Below are positions 26,987-35,843 of a stretch of 64,000 bases of DNA, in pieces. The first letter of the stretch is position 1. Each line of letters opens with the position of its first letter. The DNA is from Hyalangium versicolor (GTDB taxonomy: Bacteria; Myxococcota; Myxococcia; Myxococcales; Myxococcaceae). The notes under the pieces were generated by a model. That model saw only the letters and a program-made list of their open reading frames with translations, had not been told where the DNA came from and made no database searches. Position numbers and translations under genes: made by a program. The DNA is taken from assembly GCF_020103695.1 (NCBI RefSeq), contig NZ_JAHXBF010000003.1, forward strand, positions 124,001-188,000, written 5' to 3'.

Positions 26987-27991
26987 ATGACCATGAACAG
27001 GTTTGTACAGGCCCTCATGATCCTGTTGGCCTTATGGGCGACCCCCGGGCTCGCGCAGTCCTCCGAACTCGTGGTGGAGGACTTGCGCCTCTGGGCTCGG
27101 AATGTCTCGCCCGAGGAGCAGCAGGCTGCCATCAAGCTCTTTCATGAGGGCAACACACTTTCGAGGAACGGCCTCTTCTCCAAGGCAGTGGAGAACTACC
27201 AGCAGGCGCTCCGGCACTGGGATCACCCCGCCGTCCACTACAACCTGGCCGTGACCCTGCAGAGCCTCGATCGGCCGCTGGAGTTGCATGAGCATCTGAC
27301 GGCGGCGCTGCGTTACGAGGGCATGCCTCTCGATGAGGGGAAGCGCACCCGAGCCCGTCAGCTCAAGCAGCTCGTCGAGCAGCAGCTCGCGCGGTTGGAG
27401 ATCCGCTGTGATGTGCCTGGTGCCACGGTGACGATGGGGACAGAGACGGTATGCAACGGATCTGCTCATTTCACTCGCTGGGTTCTTCCCGGGGAATACA
27501 CCTTTACTCCTGTCAAGGACGGCTACTCCACGGAGTGGAACACCCGGAGACGCTCTCTGCGTCGGGGAGAAAGTGTCTCCGTCAATCTTCATCTGTACAC
27601 CGACGACGAGCTGAAGATGAGCGATCGCTGGCTACCCAGGTGGGTCCCCTGGGCTGTGCTGGGAGGAAGCGCCGCCATCGCCGCGAGCGGTGGCTGGCTC
27701 TACACCCAAGCTCATGATCGCCACCGGCGGTTCGATAGGGCCATTCGGGAGTGCGGCGGTTGTGTACCCGCTTCCGAGACCACGTCCCTTCGCGTCCGCG
27801 GAGACCAAATGCAGCGAGGCGCGACAGGGGCCTATATCGCAAGCGGTGCAGCGGTCATCACTGGATTGGTCCTCCTGTATGCCAATCAGGAGCAGACTCG
27901 TTACGTCACTGCTGACGTGCACGAGCGGCAACTGAACATCGCGCCCCTGCTCGGTGAGCAGAAGGGCGCGGTCATGACCCTTCACTACTGA
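26987..27991 (+). CDS. TPR/PEGA-like protein with two C-terminal membrane segments
   Basis: The 334-residue protein has a signal peptide (LMILLALWATPGLAQ), a TPR-like helical region (LFHEGNTLSRNGLFSKAVEN, then HYNLAVTLQSLDRPLELHEHL), a PEGA-type beta domain (RLEIRCDVPGATVTMGTETV, WVLPGEYTFTPVKDGY) and two hydrophobic segments (WVPWAVLGGSAAIAASGGWL and GAYIASGAAVITGLVLLYA) around a small loop with paired Cys (RECGGCVP). It follows the kinase gene by 12 nt and precedes the Cys-rich gene by 9 nt, so the three are one operon. TPR/PEGA proteins beside STAND kinases are common in myxobacteria and may be partners or substrates. Confidence 0.78.
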   Translation: MTMNRFVQALMILLALWATPGLAQSSELVVEDLRLWARNVSPEEQQAAIKLFHEGNTLSRNGLFSKAVENYQQALRHWDHPAVHYNLAVTLQSLDRPLELHEHLTAALRYEGMPLDEGKRTRARQLKQLVEQQLARLEIRCDVPGATVTMGTETVCNGSAHFTRWVLPGEYTFTPVKDGYSTEWNTRRRSLRRGESVSVNLHLYTDDELKMSDRWLPRWVPWAVLGGSAAIAASGGWLYTQAHDRHRRFDRAIRECGGCVPASETTSLRVRGDQMQRGATGAYIASGAAVITGLVLLYANQEQTRYVTADVHERQLNIAPLLGEQKGAVMTLHY

Positions 27992-28000
27992 GGTATCCCC

Positions 28001-29293
28001 ATGAACCGAATGCCTGCCTTGACGCGGGATGCCACAACTGCGCTCTCGTTGTTACTCCTGTCTCTGGTGTTTCCGGCCTGCTCTGCTACCGAGACAGAGA
28101 TCTGTTCGTCCGGGATGGTCTGTCCCGCCGGTTGGTCATGCACCGCTGATGGAGAGGCTTGTATTGAAGGCCAATGTGGAGACGGTATCCCGCAGGAGGC
28201 AGAGGCTTGCGACGATGGCAACACCCGGGACGGTGACGGGTGCAACGCGACGTGCACCTCCAATGAGAAATGTGGCAACGGCGTGCCGGACCCCGACGAG
28301 GCTTGCGATGATGGCAATACAGAGAACGGAGACACTTGCAGCGCTGACTGCAAACAGTCAGCGGAATGTGGCAATCGGAACCTGGATGTGAATGAAGAGT
28401 GCGATCCTCCTGGGGATCGCAACGGATATCTCTGTACCAAGGACTGTAAGATTTCTTTCTGTGGCAACGGGCGGACCGAGGGAGATGAGGAGTGCGATGA
28501 TGGCAATCGCAACGATAATGATTCCTGTCTCAATACCTGTAAGAAGAATACCTGCGGAGATGGTTACCTGAATCCAGACGAGGAGGCGTGCGACGATGGT
28601 CCTGCCACTGGCACCCGCACGTGTCCCTATGGCATAAGAGAGTGCGAGGTATGCAACGCTCAGTGCACAGCGAAAGAGCCAGGCACAGGGCCTTACTGTG
28701 GAGACGGCGTACAGAACTCCTCTCTCGAAGAATGTGACTTCGGTCAGGCCTGTGGCACGTGCAGCGCTCAGTGCACGCGTGTCAAGGAGCGGCCTGCCAC
28801 CGGTAAGATCACCGTCGTGGGCAACAATGCTTCAGGGAACAATCTCTCTGAGGGGCACATTTTTGTCATTAGCGACGGCTTCCACCTTCCGGTCATCTTC
28901 GAGTTTCTCCACTCTGATGAGGGATATTGCGACGGGGATCAACGTGAGTTCCGCCATTGCTATATCAATTTCAAGGGGAAAGACGATGCATCAACAGTTG
29001 CAGGGAACATAGCAAGAATCATCAAGCAGGCGAATGATAGTAACTGGGTTGATGTAAGTGCATCTGTCGTTGGAGGGCTAGATACTGTGCTGCTCCTCAA
29101 TGATTCGGAGGAGTATAAGGGAACGACAGGAAATCAGCCCTTGCTGACGACTATCCCGGACGGAGCTCTCAGGCGGGAAGGAATGTCCGGTGGAGTTGGG
29201 TATGACTGCCCGGAGGGCTCGCCGTGTTTGAATAATGACGATTGCGCGCCCTCTCTCAAGTGTAATTCCAGAAAACGCTGCGTGAGCAAGTGA
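28001..29293 (+). CDS. DUF4215-repeat Cys-rich lipoprotein with an atypical C-terminal domain
   Basis: The 430-residue protein has a lipobox (LVFPAC), then five to six Cys-rich DUF4215 units of the type CGNGVPDPDEACDDGNTENGDTC, whose acidic loops may bind calcium. From ~residue 265 the sequence changes to a non-repetitive domain (KITVVGNNASGNNLSEGHIF to the end) whose DNA is visibly richer in A/T, with codons such as AAT, ATA and TTT rare in neighbouring genes. This suggests an acquired domain. No homologue is recognised for the C-terminal part. It ends with a Cys-rich patch (DCPEGSPCLNNDDCAPSLKC). It is third gene behind the kinase and likely surface-exposed. Confidence 0.78.
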   Translation: MNRMPALTRDATTALSLLLLSLVFPACSATETEICSSGMVCPAGWSCTADGEACIEGQCGDGIPQEAEACDDGNTRDGDGCNATCTSNEKCGNGVPDPDEACDDGNTENGDTCSADCKQSAECGNRNLDVNEECDPPGDRNGYLCTKDCKISFCGNGRTEGDEECDDGNRNDNDSCLNTCKKNTCGDGYLNPDEEACDDGPATGTRTCPYGIRECEVCNAQCTAKEPGTGPYCGDGVQNSSLEECDFGQACGTCSAQCTRVKERPATGKITVVGNNASGNNLSEGHIFVISDGFHLPVIFEFLHSDEGYCDGDQREFRHCYINFKGKDDASTVAGNIARIIKQANDSNWVDVSASVVGGLDTVLLLNDSEEYKGTTGNQPLLTTIPDGALRREGMSGGVGYDCPEGSPCLNNDDCAPSLKCNSRKRCVSK

Positions 29294-29377
29294 CTCACCA
29301 GGAACGGCCACCCAGGAGCGCCCAGCGAAGGAACTCTTCGCGGCAAGTGTGGTTCATTACACCGGCAGATGCCTGGT

Positions 29378-30868
29378 CTAAAAAGCCGTGATGCCAGGAA
29401 CCTGGGCGGGGATGGGGTGTGGGGCGCTGGCGCTTTCACCCAATTGGCCCGAATCGTTGTTGCCCCAAGCCCAGAGGGACCCATCGTTCCGCATAGCCAG
29501 GGACTGAACGTTGCCCGCCGCCAGGCTGATGAAGTCACTTGAGGTTGAAACCTGGACAGGGGTCGGGCGGCGGGCGGTGGTGCCATCGCCGAGCTGGCCC
29601 GAGAGATTGTCTCCCCATGCCCAGAGTTCGCTGTCGTTGCGCATGGCCAAGGCATGAGAAGCGCCTGAGGCCAGGGTGGTGATACGAGACGGGACCAGCG
29701 CTTGGACAGGGGTCAGGCGATGAGTGGTCGTCCCATCGCCGAGCTGGCCCCAACTGTTGTTGCCCCACGCCCAGACCGTGCCATCGACGCGTAGCGCCAG
29801 GGAGTGTGAATGGCCCGCAGCCAGCAGCTTGATGTTGGCGAGGCCTGAAACCTGGACAGGAGTGAGGTGCGGGGTGGTGCTGCCATCACCGAGTTCGCCG
29901 GAGGCGTTGAGCCCCCAGGCCCAGACGGTGCCATCCCTGCGTAAGGCCAGGGAGTGGTAGGTGCCAGCGGCCAGTGCAGTCATGTCAGAGAGGCCAGAGA
30001 CCTGAATGGGTATGAGGTACCGTGTCTCGGGTCCAGCGCCAAGCTGGCCAGCACTATTGCTTCCCCAGCCCCAAACCGTTCCGTCACTGCGCACGGCCAA
30101 TGAGTGCTCGGTTCCAGCAGCCAATGAGGTGATGCCCGAGAGCGCTGGAACCTGTACAGGGGCATGGCGATCAAGGGTCGTTCCATCGCCGAGCTGGCCC
30201 GAGGTGTTGGCGCCCCAAGCCCAAACAGTGCCATCGCTTCGCAAGGCAAGAGTGTGGGAGTGGCCTGCGGCTATGGCGATGATGCCAGAGAGGCCAGGGA
30301 CCTGGATGGGTTTGTGGCGGCTGGCGGAGGTGCCATCACCAAGCTGGCCGAAGCCGTTATACCCCCAGCTCCAAACGGTTCCGTCCGCACGCACCACAAA
30401 AGAGTCCTGGAATCCACTGGAAAGGGGAGGGCGAACGCAGGGCCTTGTCGAGACAGTGAAGGATCTGCTCGCGGAGAGGTCCTGATCATCCGTGGCTGTG
30501 ACGGTGACCGTCACCGTACCGTGCGGTGCGCAGTTGCTGCTGAACCATGTTGCGGTGCTGGTGGTTTTGGTGCTCTGAGGGTTTTCAAGAGAGCCTGTGC
30601 TTGCAACCCAGGAGAACTGGAGCGAACTGCTCTGGTCATCTTGCGCTGTGACCTGGAACGTGACGGGACTCTCCGTCTCCACGTACAGGGTGGACTGCGA
30701 GGACTCAATGATGATGGGAGCGGTGTTGCCAATCACAGCACACCGAGAAGGATATTGTTGGCAGAGTTTCTTGCCTTCCTGCTCGAAGTCAACACAACCG
30801 ACCATTGCAATCAGCAGCGTCGTGAGGGCAGCAGAAGAGACTCTTCTCCACATGACTTTCGGGCTCAT
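29378..30868 (-). CDS. RCC1-repeat lipoprotein (short paralogue)
   Basis: The ~496-residue lipoprotein (lipobox LLIAMVGC) has a short Cys-pair segment (CQQYPSRC), a PKD-like beta-sandwich (PVTFQVTAQDDQSSSLQFSW to RSFTVSTRPC) and about seven RCC1 blades of ~47 residues with the pattern HSLALRSDGTVWAWGxNxxGQLGDGTT. The seven blades should make one complete beta-propeller. ATG 30868 overlaps the stop of the TPR gene (ATGA); a GTG six bases earlier is an alternative. Bacterial RCC1 propellers are mostly protein-binding or surface modules. It shares the whole architecture with the 854-residue protein at 31754-34306. Confidence 0.85.
   Translation of the reverse strand: MSPKVMWRRVSSAALTTLLIAMVGCVDFEQEGKKLCQQYPSRCAVIGNTAPIIIESSQSTLYVETESPVTFQVTAQDDQSSSLQFSWVASTGSLENPQSTKTTSTATWFSSNCAPHGTVTVTVTATDDQDLSASRSFTVSTRPCVRPPLSSGFQDSFVVRADGTVWSWGYNGFGQLGDGTSASRHKPIQVPGLSGIIAIAAGHSHTLALRSDGTVWAWGANTSGQLGDGTTLDRHAPVQVPALSGITSLAAGTEHSLAVRSDGTVWGWGSNSAGQLGAGPETRYLIPIQVSGLSDMTALAAGTYHSLALRRDGTVWAWGLNASGELGDGSTTPHLTPVQVSGLANIKLLAAGHSHSLALRVDGTVWAWGNNSWGQLGDGTTTHRLTPVQALVPSRITTLASGASHALAMRNDSELWAWGDNLSGQLGDGTTARRPTPVQVSTSSDFISLAAGNVQSLAMRNDGSLWAWGNNDSGQLGESASAPHPIPAQVPGITAF
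29400..30390 (-). repeat. Tandem ~141-bp RCC1-blade repeats, short array
   Basis: The coding DNA carries about seven diverged copies of a ~141-bp unit, visible from recurring TGGGCTTGGGG-like and CAGCTCGGCGATGG-like blocks on the coding strand. Such arrays can recombine and change blade number. Confidence 0.6.
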
Positions 30869-31659
30869 GGCCACGTCCCGTAGACGAAAGCCGATTGACC
30901 ATTCGTTCCTACTCCCAGCGCTACAGGCTTGGAGGGGGCACTGAACACATACATTCCTGCAGCCGTGAGCAGGCCCGCGGTGCCCGCTCCCATGAGGCTG
31001 AGTCCCAGGGTTTGCCAGGTTTGCCCTCGAGAGACACTGCGCTGCACAGCTTCCCTGCTCGCGAGGCCGGGCGAAGCTGTGCGCAAGCGATGGAGCTCGA
31101 TTCGTGAGAGCGCCCAGGAGATGCCCCCTGTGACCACGAGGCCCCCACCCGCGCCCGCTACGATCGGTGCGTATCTCCTCGGACTTTGAGGAGCAGTCTT
31201 TCCCTCCGCAGAGGGAGGCTCCGGTGTCAGAGCCTCAGCCGCAGTTGTTCCCTTGACCTGAGCGCGTACAGACTCGAAATGAGCCTCCACCTTGGGCGAG
31301 ACCCGAACCGGCAGTGTTGCATCGACGTTCAACGTGAGAGCAGCCCTGAAGGAGGTCGTGCTCTCTGGCCACCGGTTCAACGCTGCCAGGATGATCCCTT
31401 CGTAGAGCAGCAGGGTAAGTTCCTGCTCCTGGCTTCGAGTCTCCTCTCGGCCGAGACGGATCTGGTTGAGTGCCCCCTCGTAGTCCAACTCCTTGTAGAG
31501 GCGCGCAGCGGAGAGGACGTAGACCTCGGCTGTAGCGGATGGGGCAGCGCGAGCGCTCGAAGTCAGCAGCAAGCAGAGCGCAAGGCTGAGGATGAGTCCG
31601 TGGGACGCATCCACGTGACAACGCGGTCGATGCGCAGACGGCCAGAGTGAGCTTGGCAT
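30865..31659 (-). CDS. TPR-like secreted/membrane protein between the RCC1 genes
   Basis: Read from ATG 31659, the ~264-residue protein has a signal segment (GLILSLALCLLLTSSARAAP), a helical TPR-like region (AARLYKELDYEGALNQIRLG, then LLLYEGIILAALNRWPESTT), a Pro-rich linker and two hydrophobic segments (APIVAGAGGGLVVTGGISWAL and LGLSLMGAGTAGLLTAAGMYV). This layout (TPR, linker, two membrane helices, short tail) parallels the gene at 26987-27991 without clear sequence identity. Its stop overlaps the start of the downstream RCC1 lipoprotein by 4 nt. The start is uncertain; an upstream in-frame ORF extends to 31803 but overlaps the next RCC1 gene. Confidence 0.7.
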   Translation of the reverse strand: MPSSLWPSAHRPRCHVDASHGLILSLALCLLLTSSARAAPSATAEVYVLSAARLYKELDYEGALNQIRLGREETRSQEQELTLLLYEGIILAALNRWPESTTSFRAALTLNVDATLPVRVSPKVEAHFESVRAQVKGTTAAEALTPEPPSAEGKTAPQSPRRYAPIVAGAGGGLVVTGGISWALSRIELHRLRTASPGLASREAVQRSVSRGQTWQTLGLSLMGAGTAGLLTAAGMYVFSAPSKPVALGVGTNGQSAFVYGTWP

Positions 31660-31753
31660 GGAGCCCAGCCACGGTAGGTCGGGCTTCTCATCGGGTCTCT
31701 GCCACTGCAGGCGTACTACAGTGCAGGCTCTTACTCGGAGGCGTTCGAGGGCT

Positions 31754-34306
31754 CTACGGCATGGGGATGGGAGTCGGAGTGAGGTACTGCTGCTGCGCCC
31801 CATCGCCCAGTTGGCCGCTCGAGCCCAGGCCCCAGCCCCAGACGGTGCCGTCCTGTTTCAGCGCCAGGGAATATTTGCCCCCCGCGGCGATGGCCGTGAC
31901 GCCGGTCAGTTCGGAGATTTGAACGGGGACGGGAACGCTTGTCGTCGTCCCGGTGCCGAGCTGGCCGCTATCGTTGAGGCCACAGCTCCAGACCGTGCCG
32001 TCCTGACGCCGGGCCAGGGAGTGATAGTCTCCCGCAGCCACATCGGTAACGCTGTCGAGTCCGGCGATGGCCCAAGGTGTGACCCGGTAGGAGCCTAACG
32101 TCGCCGTATCTCCGAGCTGGCCATTCCCGTTGAGACCCCAGCTATAGACAGTGCCTTTATCGACGGCCCAGACATGGGCGTAGCCTGCAGCAACGGCCGT
32201 AGCGACGACTGAGGCATAGATGAGAGCGGGAGTAGCGCGGTTGGTGGTGCCCTGGGCGTCTCCGAGCTGCCCGTAAATGTTGGAGCCCCAGGTGTAGACA
32301 GCGCCGGCAGAGTTGATTGCGACACTGTGCATGGCCATTGGGCCCGACATGAGCGTGCTGACCCCGGAGAGCGTTCCAATAAGGGTAGGGGTAGCGCTCG
32401 AGCCGGACGAGCCCGTTCCGAGTTCGCCGGCGGAGTTGTCACCCCAGGCATATGCAGAGCCGCCGACGCGAGCCATTGAGTGGTAGGCTGCGGCTGTGAT
32501 GCCATTAACGTTGTTCAGCCCGGCGATCACCGTGGGAGTGGGAACGGAAGGACCCGTGCTATTGCCCAGCTGACTGTAGCGATTGGAACCCCAAGATTTG
32601 ACGGTCTTGTCATTGAGCAGCGCCAGGGAGTGAGTGCCGCCGGCGGAAATCGCGGTGACGTCGGACAGTGCTGGGACTTGAGTGGGAATGGGATGGGAGG
32701 CATATGTCCCGTCGCCCAACTGGCCGCTCGTGCCCGTTCCCCAGGCCCAGACCGTGCCGTCGGTGCGCAGGGCCAACGCGTGGCTGCCCCCTGCGGAGAT
32801 GGCTTTGACTTCGGTCAGGCCCTGGATGCGTGTCGGCTTGAGGCGCTGGAGCGGGTAGCCGAGCTGGCCATTGAGATTGTTTCCCCAGCCCAGGAAGGAG
32901 CCGTCGGTCCGCACGGCCAGAGAGTGAGAGGCGCCAGAGGCAAGGGCGATGACGCTTTCCAGTCCAGGGACCGCCGTAGGAGACAGACGCGTGAGCGTGG
33001 AACCCTCCCCCAGCTGGCCGTTCGTGTTGGTGCCCCAGGCCACGATTGTCCCGTTGCTCCTCAGGGCCAGCGAGTGGATGGAGCCTGCGGCAAGGGCGAT
33101 GGCGTCAGTCAGGCCCGTGACCGGCACGGGAGTGGATTGGATGGTAGGGGTGGCCCCATTACCAAGCTGACCGTTGGATCCAGGGCCCCACGCACGGACT
33201 TGGCCGTTGGCGAGCAGCGCGAGGGAGTGGTAGTCCCCTGCGGAAATCGAGGTGATGTTGTTCAAGCCCGAGACAGTGGTGGGTTCCATGTGCTGCGTGG
33301 TCGTGCCATCACCGAGCTGGCCATACGTGTTGTCACCCCACGCCTGGACGGTACCAGCCGGGGTCAGGGCAAGTGAGTGACGGCGACCTGCCGAGATGGC
33401 CTTGATCCCAGGCAGGTTCAACTGATGCGGAGAGGTCCGGTTCGTTGTCGTCCCGTCGCCGAGCTGCCCATAGCTGTTGTCTCCCCAGGCCCAGATCTTC
33501 TCGGTGGCGTCCAGCGCCAGGGAGTGGGTGGCACCGGCCGCGAGGGCTTTGATGCCGGAGAGATCGAGCACCTTGGGCGTGGTGCTGTTTCCAGGTGGGG
33601 TAACGCCAAGCTGCCCCTGTGCATCGCTGCCCCAGGTCCACACCGTTCCATTCGCCCGCAGGGCCATCGAGTGCGCGGTACCGGCGGCAATGGCGATGAT
33701 GCTGTCCAGCCCTTGCACCTGCATGGGAGTCGCACGGTCGGTCGTGGTCCCATCGCCGAGCTGCCCCTGGCCGTTCTTCCCCCAACTCCACACGGTACCG
33801 TCCGCGCGCAAGGCCAGTGAGTGGTCAGCACTGGAGGCCACGGTGGGGCTCGGGCAGGGGTTGGCCGTGAGCGTGAACGTCTTCGAGTCGGTGTCCCCGC
33901 GCTCGTCAGTGACGGTGACGGTGACGGTGACGGTGCCGCCGACGCCACAGGGGGGCGCCTTCCAGGTCAGCTCGCTGTGCGTGGCGGAGTTCGTCGGGCT
34001 CCCGAACTCTCCAGCGCCCGTCCAGGAGAAGCTCAGCGTGGGGCTCTCGGCGTCCTGTGCCTCCACGGAGAAGGTCACCGCGTCGTGCGCCATCACGCTG
34101 TCTGCTGACTGGTTGGAGCCGATGATGGTGGGCCGGGTATTGGGCGGCAGGCCCGCGTCTGGCTCGCCGCCAGCGTCGCTCCCACAGCGAGCGGGATTGC
34201 GCTGACAGAAGGCTTCTCCCTCGTGATTGAAGTCAGCGCAGCCCGTGACGACGGTGAGCACCATCGTCACGAGAACTCCCGCAAAGGCTCGAGTGGGTCG
34301 TGGCAT
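31754..34306 (-). CDS. RCC1-repeat lipoprotein (long paralogue)
   Basis: The ~850-residue lipoprotein (lipobox LTVVTGC) has CQRNPARCG after the anchor, a PKD/Ig-like domain (DAVTFSVEAQDAESPTLSFS to TFTLTANPC), then about fourteen RCC1 blades (HSLALRADGTVWSWGKNGQGQ style), equal to roughly two seven-bladed propellers. ATG 34306 is preferred to a TTG at 34318. The N-terminus (lipobox, C-x6-C motif, PKD, RCC1) matches the 29378-30868 paralogue, so the pair arose by duplication with blade expansion. It is upstream of the TPR gene on the same strand, ~95 nt apart. Surface protein binding is the likely role; substrate unknown. Confidence 0.85.
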   Translation of the reverse strand: MPRPTRAFAGVLVTMVLTVVTGCADFNHEGEAFCQRNPARCGSDAGGEPDAGLPPNTRPTIIGSNQSADSVMAHDAVTFSVEAQDAESPTLSFSWTGAGEFGSPTNSATHSELTWKAPPCGVGGTVTVTVTVTDERGDTDSKTFTLTANPCPSPTVASSADHSLALRADGTVWSWGKNGQGQLGDGTTTDRATPMQVQGLDSIIAIAAGTAHSMALRANGTVWTWGSDAQGQLGVTPPGNSTTPKVLDLSGIKALAAGATHSLALDATEKIWAWGDNSYGQLGDGTTTNRTSPHQLNLPGIKAISAGRRHSLALTPAGTVQAWGDNTYGQLGDGTTTQHMEPTTVSGLNNITSISAGDYHSLALLANGQVRAWGPGSNGQLGNGATPTIQSTPVPVTGLTDAIALAAGSIHSLALRSNGTIVAWGTNTNGQLGEGSTLTRLSPTAVPGLESVIALASGASHSLAVRTDGSFLGWGNNLNGQLGYPLQRLKPTRIQGLTEVKAISAGGSHALALRTDGTVWAWGTGTSGQLGDGTYASHPIPTQVPALSDVTAISAGGTHSLALLNDKTVKSWGSNRYSQLGNSTGPSVPTPTVIAGLNNVNGITAAAYHSMARVGGSAYAWGDNSAGELGTGSSGSSATPTLIGTLSGVSTLMSGPMAMHSVAINSAGAVYTWGSNIYGQLGDAQGTTNRATPALIYASVVATAVAAGYAHVWAVDKGTVYSWGLNGNGQLGDTATLGSYRVTPWAIAGLDSVTDVAAGDYHSLARRQDGTVWSCGLNDSGQLGTGTTTSVPVPVQISELTGVTAIAAGGKYSLALKQDGTVWGWGLGSSGQLGDGAQQQYLTPTPIPMP
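31800..33830 (-). repeat. Tandem RCC1-blade repeats, long array
   Basis: About fourteen diverged copies of a ~141-bp unit, recognisable by recurring CAGCTGGGC-type and GCGACCGGCACCAC-type blocks, fill most of the 3' part of the gene. The array is about twice as long as the one at 29400-30390. Confidence 0.6.
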
Positions 34307-34368
34307 CGAGCCCGTCAACTTACCAACACGTGTCGTGAGGACAATTTCGCTTTTCGTGAAGGCTGGGC

Positions 34369-34656
34369 CTACTTCTTACGGAACAGCGCCTCCGCCGCCG
34401 AGACCATCGCGTCCTTGCTCTCCTTGGCGTGCAGGCCGCCCTCGCCGATCTGGAACAGCTCGCAGAAGTTCGCCGAGTCCTTGTCTCCCGGCACGTCCGC
34501 GAAGGGCTCCTTGCACTCCTTGGCCACGCCCGGATCGAAGTGCCGGCAGTTGCGACACGAGTGCAGCTCCTCGCCGCAGTGCGGACACGTGTCGCGCCGC
34601 CCCACCTGGTTCCCGATGATCTCCAGCCGCTTCCCGCAGTGCGCGCAGCCCGTCAT
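34369..34656 (-). CDS. Small zinc-ribbon protein
   Basis: The 95-residue protein has two CxxC pairs near the N-terminus (CAHCGKRL and CPHCGEEL) forming a zinc ribbon, then a second Cys cluster (SCRNCRHFDPGVAKECKEP, and FCELF) that may be a further metal site. The C-terminal helix is Ala/Lys-rich (AKESKDAMVSAAEALFRKK). It is a conserved-hypothetical type seen in deltaproteobacterial genomes (family knowledge). It stands alone between the RCC1 and a small membrane-protein gene, with its own start at 34656. Confidence 0.8.
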   Translation of the reverse strand: MTGCAHCGKRLEIIGNQVGRRDTCPHCGEELHSCRNCRHFDPGVAKECKEPFADVPGDKDSANFCELFQIGEGGLHAKESKDAMVSAAEALFRKK

Positions 34657-34710
34657 GGCACCTCCCGCGAGGCGCCATCTTGCCAGTGCCGCGCAACCCG
34701 CGGCGAGCGC

Positions 34711-35133
34711 TCAGCGGTTCGGAGTCGCCACCAGCCCAGGCGCGCTCTTCGGGGAAGCGGGCACCGGAGCCGTGGCCAGATCGTGCGGCTCCTCGGCGAC
34801 CGCGTCATCCAACTGCGAGTTCAGCCGCCGCAGCAGGTAGAGCATGTACGCCACCAACCCGGCGATCGCTCCACCCATCAGCCCCAGCATCTGCCCGCGC
34901 TGCCACACGTGCGCGCGCTCCATCACCGCGCGCCGCGCCGCGAACGTCTTCAGCTGCGCGTCCGCCACCGTGTTGTCCAGCTTCTCGGCGTACTCGATGG
35001 CCTGCGCGTTGCCGCGCTCCATCAGCCAGCGCGCCTCCGAGTCCAGGTTCGCCTTGCGCGAGTAGCAGAACCCGGCACTTCCCACGCACACGAGGGAGAC
35101 GCAGACGGCTGCCACTACGCTACGGGAACCCAT
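34711..35133 (-). CDS. Small membrane protein with two hydrophobic segments
   Basis: The 140-residue protein from ATG 35133 (behind GGAGGG) has an N-terminal hydrophobic segment (VVAAVCVSLVCVGSAGFCY), a polar helical middle rich in Ala/Glu (EARWLMERGNAQAIEYAEKL), a second membrane helix (LGLMGGAIAGLVAYMLYLL) and a charged/Pro-rich tail. No family is recognised. It is 54 nt upstream of the zinc-ribbon gene on the same strand and divergent from the methyltransferase. Confidence 0.7.
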   Translation of the reverse strand: MGSRSVVAAVCVSLVCVGSAGFCYSRKANLDSEARWLMERGNAQAIEYAEKLDNTVADAQLKTFAARRAVMERAHVWQRGQMLGLMGGAIAGLVAYMLYLLRRLNSQLDDAVAEEPHDLATAPVPASPKSAPGLVATPNR

Positions 35134-35231
35134 GGACCCTCCGATGCGCCCAAAAGCGCGGGATATCCTACACCCGCTTCCGCCCAACACTTCCCCGAGG
35201 ACAGTCCGGAATGCTAGGGACGCCCTCCGTT

Positions 35232-35840
35232 ATGGGCAAGCCCTACCGTCCGAAAGACCACTATTTCCAGAAAGCCAAGCAAGAGGGGCTGAGGGCTCGC
35301 TCCGCTTTCAAGGTGGACGAGATCCTCAAGCGCTTCCCGGTTGTGAGGAAAGGTGGGGCCATCCTCGACCTCGGTGCGGCTCCGGGGGGCTTCCTGCAGA
35401 TCCTCGCGGACGCGGTGGGCCCGTCCGGGCGGGTGGTGGGCGTGGACATTGTCGCCATCCGGCCCTTCAGCCAGAAGCACGTGACGACGGCCGTGCTGGA
35501 CGTGCTCGCCGACGACTTCGACGCGAAGCTGCTGGCGCTCTACGAGGGCCCGTATGATGCGGTGATCTCGGACATGGCGCCGAAGACGAGCGGCATCAAA
35601 GCCACGGATGAGGCGCGCAGCCTGCGGCTGGCGGGCAAGGCGCTGGAGGTGGCGGTGGCGCGCGGGCGGCCGGGCTCGCACTTCGTGGCCAAGCTGTTCA
35701 TGGGCGGCGACTTCGAGGAGTTTCGCGCCCAGGTCCGCTCGCACTACGAGGACGTGAAGGTGGTGCGCCCCGAGGCCACCCGGGGCGCGAGCATGGAGGT
35801 GTACCTGGTGGGGCTGCGCTTGAAGGCCGCTGCGCCCTGA
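35232..35840 (+). CDS. rlmE: RrmJ/FtsJ-type 2'-O-ribose methyltransferase
   Basis: The 202-residue enzyme should methylate U2552 of 23S rRNA, or a related RNA ribose, using SAM. The catalytic K-D-K-E set is visible: Lys in RARSAFKVDEI, Asp in VISDMAPKTSG, Lys in HFVAKLFMGG and Glu in GASMEVYLV. The SAM site reads ILDLGAAPGGFLQ. The family fits well by length (~200). ATG 35232 (MGKPYRPKDHYFQKAK) is the most natural start; an ATG at 35211 would add seven residues. It converges with the aldo/keto reductase gene, with only 3 nt between stop codons. Confidence 0.88.
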   Translation: MGKPYRPKDHYFQKAKQEGLRARSAFKVDEILKRFPVVRKGGAILDLGAAPGGFLQILADAVGPSGRVVGVDIVAIRPFSQKHVTTAVLDVLADDFDAKLLALYEGPYDAVISDMAPKTSGIKATDEARSLRLAGKALEVAVARGRPGSHFVAKLFMGGDFEEFRAQVRSHYEDVKVVRPEATRGASMEVYLVGLRLKAAAP

Positions 35841-35843
35841 GCG

